From Flavobacterium sp. UBA7680 (lineage in GTDB: Bacteria > Bacteroidota > Bacteroidia > Flavobacteriales > Flavobacteriaceae), in NCBI RefSeq assembly GCF_002482975.1, contig NZ_DLHA01000029.1:98624-162623 (forward strand): 64,000 bases of DNA. The letters run 5' to 3'. The notes under the pieces were generated by a model that was given only the letters and a program-made list of their open reading frames with translations, was not told where the DNA came from and did no database searches. Positions 1-7,763 of this stretch are shown one piece after another. A program made the translations under genes and the position numbers. Position 1 is the first letter of the stretch. Every line of letters begins with the position of its first letter.

Positions 1-1487
1 CTATGATTTTCATATAAATCTTTATAATCTTCATTTATAAATTCAGAAGAAATCAATTTAAAAAAAGCATTATTAAAATTAATAACCTCGCTATAACTTC
101 TGTAGTTTGTATCTAAATGTTTCAGCACTTTTTCATGACTAAAAAAAGAAACTTCTTCTTTTCCTAATTCAATAAACTGCTCAGCTTTTCCTCCTCTCCA
201 TCTGTAAATAGATTGTTTAGGATCACCTACAATCATCAAAGTTCCTTTATTACCATAATCATCTTCACCAGAAAGTGAGTTATGGATTAACGGAATTAAG
301 TTCTGCCATTGCATTTCTGAGGTATCCTGAAATTCATCAATAAAAAAATGACGATATCGCTCTCCTAAACGTTCATAGATAAATGGCGCCGGCTGATTCT
401 GAATTTCACGATGAATAATCGCGTTGAATTCTGAAATGGACAAAACATTTTGTTCTGACTGAATTTTTGCCAATTCATTACTTACTGTATTTAGCAATGA
501 AAGCGGCGTAATGTTTTTTAGAAATGCTTTATAAAAATCTCTTTTTTCGAAATTCTTATAAACCTTAACCAAAATTTGAAGCAATTCCGGAATTATATTT
601 TCAATTAATGATTTGTCTTTTGCTGTTTTATTAATGGCAATATCATCGAATTCATGAAAGGTTTTATTTCGCGGATTAAATTTTCCGTCCCGAATACTTT
701 CTAAGTGATTTGGAAATGTTCCTCTCGAAAATGATTTTAAATCAATTCCGTTTTTATCAATTAATGAAAGCGCTTCTATTGCAAATTGCTCGTTTTCTGA
801 CTCCAGATCTTTACATAATGCGAGCATTTTCTTTTTAATCTCAACAAATTCCTCGATTGTTTTATCGTTAAAATGAAGAATTTCATTTCGATTATTTTCA
901 TTTAAAACCAAGCGTCCGGTTTCAAGAATTTCTCTGGAAATATCCCAACTTTTATCGTCGTCGGTTTTTTCCATTGTAAAATCGATAAGCAATTTAGTCA
1001 GCGTTTCGTCCTGACCGGCCTGTGCAATAATAGCATCAACAGCTTCAACCAATAAATTTTCGGTATCCAGAGTGACTTCAAAAGTCATGGGAAGATTTAA
1101 ATCGTGTGCAAAAGCACGAATCACTTTATGCGTAAATTTATCAATGGTAGAAATATCAAAAGCAGCATAATTGTGAATTAAATGCTTGATGATACTTTGC
1201 GCTTTTACTTTAATCTGAATAAGTGAAAGTCCGATGTCTCGAGATAAATCTTCCATTAAATCAACAGCTTTTGCGGAAGGCTCGTCTTTTGCAAATTCAG
1301 ATAAACTCCCCACAATACGGCTTTTCATTTCATGAACTGCCTTATTTGTAAAAGTTATAGCTAAGATATTACGGTAAGCATCGGGTGTTTTTGATGAAAG
1401 AATAATTTTTAAATATTCTTTGACCAAAGTATACGTCTTTCCTGATCCTGCAGAAGCATCATAAATGGAAAAAGACGGACTTTGCAT
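1..1487 (-). CDS. UvrD/AddA-like ATP-dependent helicase-nuclease subunit, 3' part cut by window edge
   Basis: An open frame runs from an ATG at 1487 off the left edge, giving about 495 N-terminal residues. Superfamily 1 helicase motifs are in order: Walker A in ASAGSGKT near residue 16, the motif ITFTNKA, the DEFQDT form of Walker B, VGDPKQSIYRWRGG, and NYRS close to the edge. This set is typical of UvrD/Rep and AddA/RecB-type exonuclease V subunits, which unwind double-strand DNA ends for recombination. Flavobacterial members are usually about 1,000 residues or more, so roughly half may be missing. The nuclease domain, if present, lies outside. The gene is followed downstream only by the window edge; its start faces away from lspA's terminator. 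Family assignment is firm; the exact subtype (AddA versus plain UvrD) cannot be settled from this part. Confidence 0.88.
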   Translation of the reverse strand, partial: MQSPSFSIYDASAGSGKTYTLVKEYLKIILSSKTPDAYRNILAITFTNKAVHEMKSRIVGSLSEFAKDEPSAKAVDLMEDLSRDIGLSLIQIKVKAQSIIKHLIHNYAAFDISTIDKFTHKVIRAFAHDLNLPMTFEVTLDTENLLVEAVDAIIAQAGQDETLTKLLIDFTMEKTDDDKSWDISREILETGRLVLNENNRNEILHFNDKTIEEFVEIKKKMLALCKDLESENEQFAIEALSLIDKNGIDLKSFSRGTFPNHLESIRDGKFNPRNKTFHEFDDIAINKTAKDKSLIENIIPELLQILVKVYKNFEKRDFYKAFLKNITPLSLLNTVSNELAKIQSEQNVLSISEFNAIIHREIQNQPAPFIYERLGERYRHFFIDEFQDTSEMQWQNLIPLIHNSLSGEDDYGNKGTLMIVGDPKQSIYRWRGGKAEQFIELGKEEVSFFSHEKVLKHLDTNYRSYSEVINFNNAFFKLISSEFINEDYKDLYENH

Positions 1488-1560
1488 AGGTTTGGTTTTT
1501 TTGTATTGTAAAAATAGCACAATAATATCAAACCTCAATAATGTAAAATTTTCAAATTCT

Positions 1561-1622
1561 AAAAAATAAAAATTCCAAATTCCAATATCTGCGTGCAATG
1601 AACACTTCAAATATTGGAATTT
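1561..1622 (-). terminator. Rho-independent terminator after lspA
   Basis: A 12-bp perfect stem (1577-1588 with 1611-1622, AAATTCCAATAT and its complement) is followed on the minus strand by a T-rich tract over 1561-1571. It lies just past the lspA stop codon. Confidence 0.7.
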
Positions 1623-1649
1623 CTTTTTTGAATTTTAAATATAATTTAT

Positions 1650-2246
1650 TTAGTGTTTTGGAAATGCTCTTTTATTAAAGACTAACAAAATTCCAACTCC
1701 TGTAGAAATCGCCATATCGGCAACATTAAAAATAGCATTGAAGAACATAAAATGTTTTCCTCCAAAGATTGGTAACCAAGATGGAAGATCACCTTCCCAA
1801 ATAGGAAAGTAAAACATATCTACCACTAAACCATGAAACCAAGTTCCGTATGGATGTGGCGAGAAAAGTGTTGCCAGATTATGTGTGCTGTCATCAAAAA
1901 TAACTCCGTAAAAAACAGAATCAATAATATTACCTGCGGCTCCGGCAAAAATTAAAGCTATTGAAATAATCAAATAAGTGGAGTGACGTTTCTTAACGGC
2001 ATCAGCAAGCCAGTATCCAATTCCGAATACGGCAAAAATTCTGAAAACGGTTAGAATCAACTTTCCGTATTCTCCCGGAATTTTTGTTCCCCAAGCCATT
2101 CCTTCATTTTCAATAAAATGAATTCTAAACCAGTCAAAAAGCACCACTTCTTCACCTAGAACGAAGTTTGTTTTTACATAGATTTTAGAAAGCTGATCGA
2201 CAATTAGAACTAAAAATATAAGGAAATACGCTTTTCTTAATGACAT
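1650..2246 (-). CDS. lspA: Lipoprotein signal peptidase (signal peptidase II)
   Basis: The 198-residue product is an integral inner-membrane aspartyl protease that cuts the signal peptide of prolipoproteins after lipid attachment. Four hydrophobic segments are visible. The two catalytic aspartates are recognised in AGNIIDS (residues about 102-108) and FNVADMAIS (about 173-181). The first block reads NIIDS where many bacteria have N-x-x-D-R. A long loop between the two Asp blocks makes it larger than the roughly 160-170 residues of proteobacterial enzymes, as is common in Bacteroidota. The N-terminal VDQLSK block also fits the family. The gene stands alone between two minus-strand terminators. 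The window itself encodes several lipobox proteins that would be its substrates (for example at 18758, 33420 and 46846). Confidence 0.95.
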   Translation of the reverse strand: MSLRKAYFLIFLVLIVDQLSKIYVKTNFVLGEEVVLFDWFRIHFIENEGMAWGTKIPGEYGKLILTVFRIFAVFGIGYWLADAVKKRHSTYLIISIALIFAGAAGNIIDSVFYGVIFDDSTHNLATLFSPHPYGTWFHGLVVDMFYFPIWEGDLPSWLPIFGGKHFMFFNAIFNVADMAISTGVGILLVFNKRAFPKH

Positions 2247-2284
2247 TTTATGATTTTTTGATGCGCAAAAATAACAATTAAATC

Positions 2285-2310
2285 AAAAAAAACGCTCCCT
2301 TGGGAACGTT
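2285..2310 (-). terminator. Terminator after the small basic protein gene
   Basis: A nine-pair hairpin (2291-2299 with 2302-2310, one G-U pair on the minus strand) is followed by a T run over 2285-2290. It separates the 68-residue protein gene from lspA. Confidence 0.75.
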
Positions 2311-2367
2311 AATTGTTTCGTAATAAAACTTAAACAAAATAATTTGCTTCAATTTTAGTTTTTGGAT

Positions 2368-2574
2368 CTATCTTTTTGCAACGGCATTTGCCGGGCTGTC
2401 TGTAAAGAATTCTGAGATAGATTTAAAAATGCCTTTACTGGGTTTTCCTGCGGCAGCTCTCTTGGCTTCTGCCTTTTTAACTTCTGCTTTAAATTTAACG
2501 CGTAATTTTTCAAATTCCTTCATTCTGTGCTCAACATCGGAATTTACATCTTTGAATTTCAATACTTTAGCCAT
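2368..2574 (-). CDS. Small basic hypothetical protein
   Basis: The 68-residue product is very rich in lysine, arginine and glutamate in its first 45 residues and is predicted to be a single charged helix. The tail has a short GKPSKGIFKSISEFF segment that could be amphipathic. No signal peptide or known domain was recognised. It starts at an ATG and has its own downstream terminator, which supports a real gene. It lies divergent from the roadblock-like pair, sharing an intergenic region of about 180 bases. Function is unknown; a nucleic-acid-binding or ribosome-associated role would be guesswork based only on charge. Confidence 0.6.
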   Translation of the reverse strand: MAKVLKFKDVNSDVEHRMKEFEKLRVKFKAEVKKAEAKRAAAGKPSKGIFKSISEFFTDSPANAVAKR

Positions 2575-2644
2575 AGTGTAAGTTTTTTAAGTAAAAAAAT
2601 AAAATATTTAACGATTTGGTTCTACAATGATACATAATTTAATT

Positions 2645-2652
2645 TATATTTG
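2645..2652 (+). promoter_or_regulatory. Bacteroidota -7 element upstream of roadblock-like pair
   Basis: TATATTTG matches TAnnTTTG. A TTG lies at 2616-2618, 26 bases upstream, which is wider than the usual 17-23. Transcription from here would give a leader of roughly 95 bases before the ATG at 2755. Confidence 0.45.
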
Positions 2653-2754
2653 TTAACAATAATTAACAATTGTTTAGGAATAATCACAACTATATTTGAT
2701 AATAGACACCAAAAACGAATTAATTTTAACTCTTTCCTCAAATCTTACAAAACT

Positions 2755-3111
2755 ATGAATGAAATAACTACTATTTTAAACAACTTTTTGGTCGAAACAA
2801 AAGCTAGTGCAGCTTTAATTTTAAACGGTAAAGGAAAATTGATCACTTCTCTTAACCTTGACTACAGCGACAGTATTGCGGCTATGAGTGCTGGAATTTT
2901 ATCTATGAGCGAAAAATTCCTAATTGATCTGGAAAAAGGCTCTTTAAAACAACTTTACTTAAAAAGTTCCGATGGGGTTGTCGTCGGAAATAAGATCAGC
3001 GGTTCTAACTTCGTGATTGCATTTTCACGAGAAGGAAGCAACCTTGGTATCTTAATGCATTCTACCGATGAATTATCTGTAGAACTCAGCAAAAATTCTC
3101 TATTAAAATAA
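2755..3111 (+). CDS. Roadblock/LC7-like domain protein 1
   Basis: I place the start at the ATG at 2755 (118 residues) rather than at upstream TTG codons, because the earlier frame overlaps a -7 promoter element and the region 2650-2754 does not look like protein. The product has the roadblock/LC7 pattern: an N-terminal helix, a strand with AALILNGKGKLITS, a helix with IAAMSAGILSMSEKFL, then strands containing LYLKSSDGVVVG and FVIAFSREGSNLGILM. Bacterial roadblock proteins such as MglB regulate small Ras-like GTPases or form dimeric platforms. No MglA-like GTPase is in the window. A second roadblock-like gene follows after 33 bases, so the two probably form a heterodimer or co-regulated pair. 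The family call is by eye and moderately sure. Confidence 0.7.
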   Translation: MNEITTILNNFLVETKASAALILNGKGKLITSLNLDYSDSIAAMSAGILSMSEKFLIDLEKGSLKQLYLKSSDGVVVGNKISGSNFVIAFSREGSNLGILMHSTDELSVELSKNSLLK

Positions 3112-3144
3112 ACATACATCTATTAACCACAAACCCCAAGAACT

Positions 3145-3525
3145 ATGAGTAACGATTTTTTAAACGTGTTTTTAAATGAAATGAAAACTAACGTAAACGG
3201 CTTTATAGCTGTAGCTGTAACAGAAATTGAAACAGGATTAAGCTTTGGCAACATTACCGTAGATTCAGCTTTTGATCCTGAATTGGCTGCCGCTTATAAC
3301 CTGGAAGTTGTAAAAGCAAAATTGAATGCCGTAAAAGCGTTAGGTTTAAATCAGGATATCGAAGATATTTTGATTACACTTTCAAACCAAATTCACATTA
3401 TCGACATTTCGCCTAACAAAAAATTTATGATTTATCTTGCCGCAGATGCAACTAAAGCAAATCTTGGAATGACAAGAGCGGTGTTAAGAAAACACAAAGC
3501 AGATTTAGAAAAAAATCTGGCGTAA
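3145..3525 (+). CDS. Roadblock/LC7-like domain protein 2
   Basis: The 126-residue product has the same layout as its upstream neighbour: helix (DFLNVFLNEMKTN), strand (VNGFIAVAVTEIETGLSFG), helix (FDPELAAAYNLEVVKAKLNAVKAL), strands (ILITLSNQIHIIDISP, KFMIYLAADATKANLG), and a C-terminal helix. The IHIIDISPNKKFMIYLAAD part resembles the last two strands of roadblock proteins. It shares little direct identity with protein 1, so the two are diverged paralogues or only fold-related. It is co-transcribed with protein 1 and followed by a strong terminator at 3541. Function unknown; a regulatory role for a GTPase encoded elsewhere is inferred from the family. Confidence 0.62.
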   Translation: MSNDFLNVFLNEMKTNVNGFIAVAVTEIETGLSFGNITVDSAFDPELAAAYNLEVVKAKLNAVKALGLNQDIEDILITLSNQIHIIDISPNKKFMIYLAADATKANLGMTRAVLRKHKADLEKNLA

Positions 3526-3540
3526 CAATTTTACTTTAAA

Positions 3541-3568
3541 AACCGCACCAATAAGGGCGGTTTTTTTT
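3541..3568 (+). terminator. Terminator of the roadblock-like pair
   Basis: Stem AACCGC (3541-3546) with GCGGTT (3557-3562), then eight T residues to 3568, directly after the second gene. Confidence 0.85.
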
Positions 3569-3717
3569 GGGGTCTATTCTGAAATTTCTTAGGTAGTTAT
3601 ACTTGTTTTATTCTTACAAAAAAGTTTGTTTTTAAATCAATTTATTTTGACTAATTATAAATAATTTCTTTCAACCTATTGTTTCCTCAGCAAAATCGAA
3701 CAGAACAAAACATTAAA

Positions 3718-3744
3718 CAAAAAAAAACGCCCCTAAAAGGAGCG
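3718..3744 (-). terminator. Terminator of the ileS-dksA-like operon
   Basis: Six-pair hairpin at 3728-3733 and 3739-3744 (one G-U pair on the minus strand), followed on the minus strand by a T run of about ten bases over 3718-3727. It lies just beyond the 3768 stop. Confidence 0.8.
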
Positions 3745-3767
3745 CTTTATTTATTATGTATTTTTGA

Positions 3768-4148
3768 TTATCTCTGCAAATTTTTAGCTTCGATACTCAT
3801 TGTTGCATGAGGAACGATTTTAAGCCTTTCTTTGCTGATTAATTTACCTGTTACTTTACAAATACCATATGTTTTGTTTTCAACACGGAATAATGCGTTT
3901 TTTAAATCGCGAATAAACTTCTCTTGTCTAATAGCTAACTGAGAGTTTGCTTCTTTTGACATTGTCTCGCTTCCTTCTTCAAAAGCTTTAAAAGTTGGAG
4001 AAGTATCGTCAGTTCCGTTATTCAAATCATTCATATAAGCACTTTTAATCAAATCAAGATCTGCTTGTGCTTTTTGTATTTTGTTTTGGATTATTTCTTT
4101 GAACTCTGCCAAATCAGCGTCAGAGTACCTTGTAATTTCATCTATCAT
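3768..4148 (-). CDS. DksA/TraR-family regulator with degenerate zinc finger
   Basis: The 126-residue product has the DksA/TraR arrangement: a long coiled-coil-forming helix pair (residues about 10-85) and a C-terminal globular end with YGICKVTGKLISKERL and VPHATMSIEAK. DksA-type proteins bind the secondary channel of RNA polymerase and modulate initiation, often with ppGpp. Of the four zinc-binding cysteines of classical DksA only one remains (the C of CKVT); the others are replaced, so zinc binding is unlikely. This form is seen in Bacteroidota relatives. The gene follows ileS by 11 bases on the same strand and is closed by a terminator at 3718, so it is read from the ileS transcript. Confidence 0.85.
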   Translation of the reverse strand: MIDEITRYSDADLAEFKEIIQNKIQKAQADLDLIKSAYMNDLNNGTDDTSPTFKAFEEGSETMSKEANSQLAIRQEKFIRDLKNALFRVENKTYGICKVTGKLISKERLKIVPHATMSIEAKNLQR

Positions 4149-4159
4149 GGTATTATACT

Positions 4160-7100
4160 TTATTTTGAAATTAATATCAATGTTTTAATATCATCAAACT
4201 CAATTTCTGTGCCGTTTTCTAAAGCGTCAACAAAAACCAAATTATCTGTTAGTGTCTCAGACTTAATATAGTCTTCATTTTTAGAAACTGCTTCCTCTAA
4301 TGGGCCGTTTCTTTTTATTTGTACTTTGATCTTATCAGTAACTTCAAATCCTGAATCTTTACGGATATTCTGAATTCTGTTTACTAATTCTCTCGCGATA
4401 CCTTCGTTTTTCAATTCTTCAGATATTGTAATGTCAAGCGCAACTGTAATTCCATTTGAATTTGCAACCAGCCATCCTTCGATATCCTGCGATGTTATTT
4501 CGACGTCTTCTAGTGATAAAGTTACATTATTTCCAGCAATAACAATATCTAACGTTCCCTGCTTGTCTAATTGGTTGATCTGATCTGCAGAAAAAGCTTG
4601 TATTTCCTTAGAAATCAATCCCATATCTTTTCCAAAGCGTGGTCCAAGAGCCTTAAAATTAGGCTTAATCTGTTTTACCAAAATACCCGAATCATCGTCT
4701 AAAAGTGCAATTTCTTTCACGTTTACTTCGGCTTTTACCAAGTCAGAAATCGCTTCGATTTCAGCTCTCTGATTCTCGTCAAGTACTGGAATCATTACCT
4801 TTTGCAGAGGCTGGCGTACTTTTATCATCTCTTTTTTACGTAATGATAAAACTAAAGATGAGATCGTTTGCGCCTTCTGCATTTTGCTTTCCAACGTTTT
4901 ATTAACAAAGTTTTCGACAAATTTTGGAAATTGAGCCAAGTGAACACTGGCAAAATCCTCAGTTCCTGTCGAAGCTGTCAAATCTCTGTATAATTTATCC
5001 ATGAAAAAAGGAGCTACTGGAGCGCTTAATTTACTGATTGTTAACAAACAAGTATAAAGCGTTTGGTAAGCTGCAATTTTATCATGAGCATATTCACCTT
5101 TCCAGAAACGACGACGACATAAACGAACGTACCAGTTACTTAAGTTTTCCTGAACGAAATCAGAAATTGCTCTTGTTGCTTTTGTTGGTTCGTAATCTTC
5201 ATAACATTCATCTACAAATTTGATTAATGAATGTAATTCAGAAATGATCCATTGATCGATTTCCGGTCTTTCGTTTAACGGAATTTCTGCTTCAGCGTAT
5301 TTAAACCCATCGATATTAGCATATAACGAAAAGAATGAATACGTGTTGTATAGTGTTCCGAAGAATTTACGGCGAACCTCAGCAATTCCTTCAATGTCAA
5401 ACTTTAAGTTATCCCAAGGATTTGCATTTGAAATCATGTACCAACGTGTGGCATCTGGACCGTATTCTGCAATTGTTTCAAAAGGATCTGTTGCGTTTCC
5501 TAGACGTTTAGACATTTTTTGTCCGTTTTTGTCCAGAACCAAACCATTTGAAACTACGTTTTTATACGCTACTTTATCAAAAACTAATGTTCCGATTGCG
5601 TGTAAGGTATAAAACCATCCGCGAGTTTGATCTACTCCCTCGGCAATGAAATTTGCAGGGAAATCTTTATTCTCGTCAATTTTATCTTTGTTTTCAAAAG
5701 GATAATGCCATTGTGCATAAGGCATTGCTCCAGAATCAAACCAAACGTCAATTAAATCACTTTCGCGTTTCATTGGCTTACCAGAAGCCGAAACTAAAGT
5801 AATTTGATCAACTACATTTTTGTGCAAATCAATTAAATCATAATTTGATTCAGACATGTTTCCGATTTCGAAACCTTTAAATGGGTTTTCTTTTTGAAAA
5901 CCAGCTTCGATCGATTTTTCGATCGCATTGTATAATTCTTCAACAGAACCAATCAGAACTTCTTCTTTTTTGTCTTCCGTTCTCCAGATTGGCAATGGAA
6001 TTCCCCAATATCTAGAACGAGATAAGTTCCAGTCGTTGGCATTTTTCAACCAATTTCCAAAACGTCCTTCACCAGTAGATTTAGGTTTCCAGTTGATAGT
6101 TTCGTTCAGGTCGAACATTCTATCTTTTACATCGGTTACTTTTATGAACCAAGAATCTAGTGGATAATATAACAACGGCTCATCAGTTCTCCAACTGTGT
6201 GGATAACTATGTACGTATTTTTCAACCTTAAAGGCTTTATTTTCTTCTTTTAATCGAATAGCGATTTCAACATCTACTGATTTCTCAGGAGCTTGTCCTG
6301 CATCGTAATATTCGTTTTTAACATATTTACCAGCTAAATCACCTAAATGAGAAGTGAATTTCCCTTGTAAATCAACTAACGGAACTGCATTCCCTTCTTC
6401 ATCTAAAACTAACATTGGCGGAACTTCCGGTTTTGCTTCTTTTGCTACTTTAGCATCATCTGCACCAAAAGTCGGTGCGGTATGCACCACTCCTGTTCCG
6501 TCTTCTGTAGTAACAAAATCTCCGGCAATTACTCTAAATGCATTTTCGGCATTTTCGTATGGCAAAACATAAGGCAATAATTGTTCGTAACGAATTTCTA
6601 CTAAATCTGCACCTTTTGCTTCGGTTAAGATTTTATACGGAAGTTTTTTGTCGCCGTTTTTAACGTTGTCAAAATCAGCATCGTCTTCACTTAAGAAAAA
6701 TCCTTTTCCAAATTGTTTTCCAACTAAGTTTTTAGCTAAAACAACATTGATTGGTTCAAAAGTATATTGATTGAATGTTTTTACTAAAACGTAATCGATT
6801 TTTGGCCCAACTGTTAAAGCTGTATTCGATGGCAGTGTCCAAGGCGTTGTCGTCCAAGCCAAGATGTGAATATCTCCAAAACCTTGTAAAAAGTTTGGCA
6901 GTGTTTCTGGCAAAGTTTTAAACTGTGCTACAATTGTAGTATCTGTAACATCTCTGTAAGCTCCCGGCTGATTTACTTCGTGAGAAGATAATCCTGTTCC
7001 TGCTTTTGGAGAGTATGGCTGAATCGTGTATCCTTTGTACAACAAACCTTTATCGTAGATTTGTTTTAAAAGCCACCAAACAGATTCCATGTATTTTGGT

Positions 7101-7561
7101 TTATACGTTACATATGGATCTTCCATATCTACCCAATAACCCATTTTTTCGGTCAAATCATTCCATACGTCGGTATAACGCATTACGGTTTTTTTACACG
7201 CTTCGTTATATTCTTCGATAGAAATTGTTTTACCAATATCTTCTTTTGTAATTCCTAATTCTTTTTCGGTTCCTAATTCTACAGGTAAACCGTGAGTATC
7301 CCAGCCTGCTTTTCTTTTAACCAGAAAGCCTTTTTGAGTTTTATATCTGCAAAAAATATCTTTAATCGCACGCGCCATCACGTGGTGAATTCCTGGTAAT
7401 CCGTTTGCTGAAGGCGGACCTTCAAAAAATACGTAAGGCTCTGCACCTTCGCGAGTAGTTACACTCTTTTCAAATATATTTTCTTTCTTCCAAAAATCAA
7501 GAACTTCCGACGCTACAGTTGGCAAGTCAAGTCCTTTGTACTCAGTAAATTTTGTACTCAT
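4160..7561 (-). CDS. ileS: Isoleucine--tRNA ligase
   Basis: The 1,133-residue product charges tRNA(Ile) with isoleucine. It has the class I HIGH-equivalent in PSANGLPGIHH (residues 51-60), GWDTHGLPVE soon after, the editing (CP1) region, and KMSKR near residue 682. The GWDTHGLPVE block and KMSKR rather than KMSKS, with the length above 1,000, suggest the long, eukaryote-like IleS type, which in other bacteria is linked to natural mupirocin tolerance; that phenotype is only inference here. The C-terminal part holds the anticodon-binding domain and an extended tail. The ATG at 7561 is preceded by a good promoter (7586-7619). It heads a two-gene operon with the DksA-like gene. Confidence 0.97.
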   Translation of the reverse strand: MSTKFTEYKGLDLPTVASEVLDFWKKENIFEKSVTTREGAEPYVFFEGPPSANGLPGIHHVMARAIKDIFCRYKTQKGFLVKRKAGWDTHGLPVELGTEKELGITKEDIGKTISIEEYNEACKKTVMRYTDVWNDLTEKMGYWVDMEDPYVTYKPKYMESVWWLLKQIYDKGLLYKGYTIQPYSPKAGTGLSSHEVNQPGAYRDVTDTTIVAQFKTLPETLPNFLQGFGDIHILAWTTTPWTLPSNTALTVGPKIDYVLVKTFNQYTFEPINVVLAKNLVGKQFGKGFFLSEDDADFDNVKNGDKKLPYKILTEAKGADLVEIRYEQLLPYVLPYENAENAFRVIAGDFVTTEDGTGVVHTAPTFGADDAKVAKEAKPEVPPMLVLDEEGNAVPLVDLQGKFTSHLGDLAGKYVKNEYYDAGQAPEKSVDVEIAIRLKEENKAFKVEKYVHSYPHSWRTDEPLLYYPLDSWFIKVTDVKDRMFDLNETINWKPKSTGEGRFGNWLKNANDWNLSRSRYWGIPLPIWRTEDKKEEVLIGSVEELYNAIEKSIEAGFQKENPFKGFEIGNMSESNYDLIDLHKNVVDQITLVSASGKPMKRESDLIDVWFDSGAMPYAQWHYPFENKDKIDENKDFPANFIAEGVDQTRGWFYTLHAIGTLVFDKVAYKNVVSNGLVLDKNGQKMSKRLGNATDPFETIAEYGPDATRWYMISNANPWDNLKFDIEGIAEVRRKFFGTLYNTYSFFSLYANIDGFKYAEAEIPLNERPEIDQWIISELHSLIKFVDECYEDYEPTKATRAISDFVQENLSNWYVRLCRRRFWKGEYAHDKIAAYQTLYTCLLTISKLSAPVAPFFMDKLYRDLTASTGTEDFASVHLAQFPKFVENFVNKTLESKMQKAQTISSLVLSLRKKEMIKVRQPLQKVMIPVLDENQRAEIEAISDLVKAEVNVKEIALLDDDSGILVKQIKPNFKALGPRFGKDMGLISKEIQAFSADQINQLDKQGTLDIVIAGNNVTLSLEDVEITSQDIEGWLVANSNGITVALDITISEELKNEGIARELVNRIQNIRKDSGFEVTDKIKVQIKRNGPLEEAVSKNEDYIKSETLTDNLVFVDALENGTEIEFDDIKTLILISK

Positions 7562-7585
7562 TTTATCCTTTTCTTAAACGAGGTG

Positions 7586-7619
7586 CGAAAGTAAGGAATT
7601 TTGAATTATTGTCCATCAA
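7586..7619 (-). promoter_or_regulatory. Candidate ileS promoter
   Basis: On the minus strand TTG (7619-7617) is followed after 23 bases by TACTTTCG (7593-7586), one mismatch from TAnnTTTG. Transcription would start about 20 bases before the ileS ATG. Confidence 0.45.
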
Positions 7620-7669
7620 TTTCTTTAAATTTCACAAACTTTTGTTGAGATAATGGGTACAAAAACAAA

Positions 7670-7736
7670 AGAATTGGTCAATTTTTGGCAGTAATCTCAA
7701 AATTTTGAGTCCACATTCCAAAAACTAACCAATTCT
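7670..7736. repeat. Large nested inverted repeat between ileS and its upstream neighbour
   Basis: Arms 7670-7688 and 7718-7736 match at 17 of 19 positions; in the middle sits a perfect 14-base palindrome, CTCAAAATTTTGAG (7696-7709). There is no clear T run, so it is not a standard terminator. It lies after the stop of the 7764 gene and upstream of the ileS promoter. Role unknown. Confidence 0.7.
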
Positions 7737-7763
7737 AATTATTTTCTTCAGAAGAATAAAATC

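Noticed and set aside
2650..2754. TTG-initiated N-terminal extension of the first roadblock-like protein
   Set aside because: The TTG is part of the TATATTTG promoter element and the extension has no family similarity; the ATG at 2755 is used.
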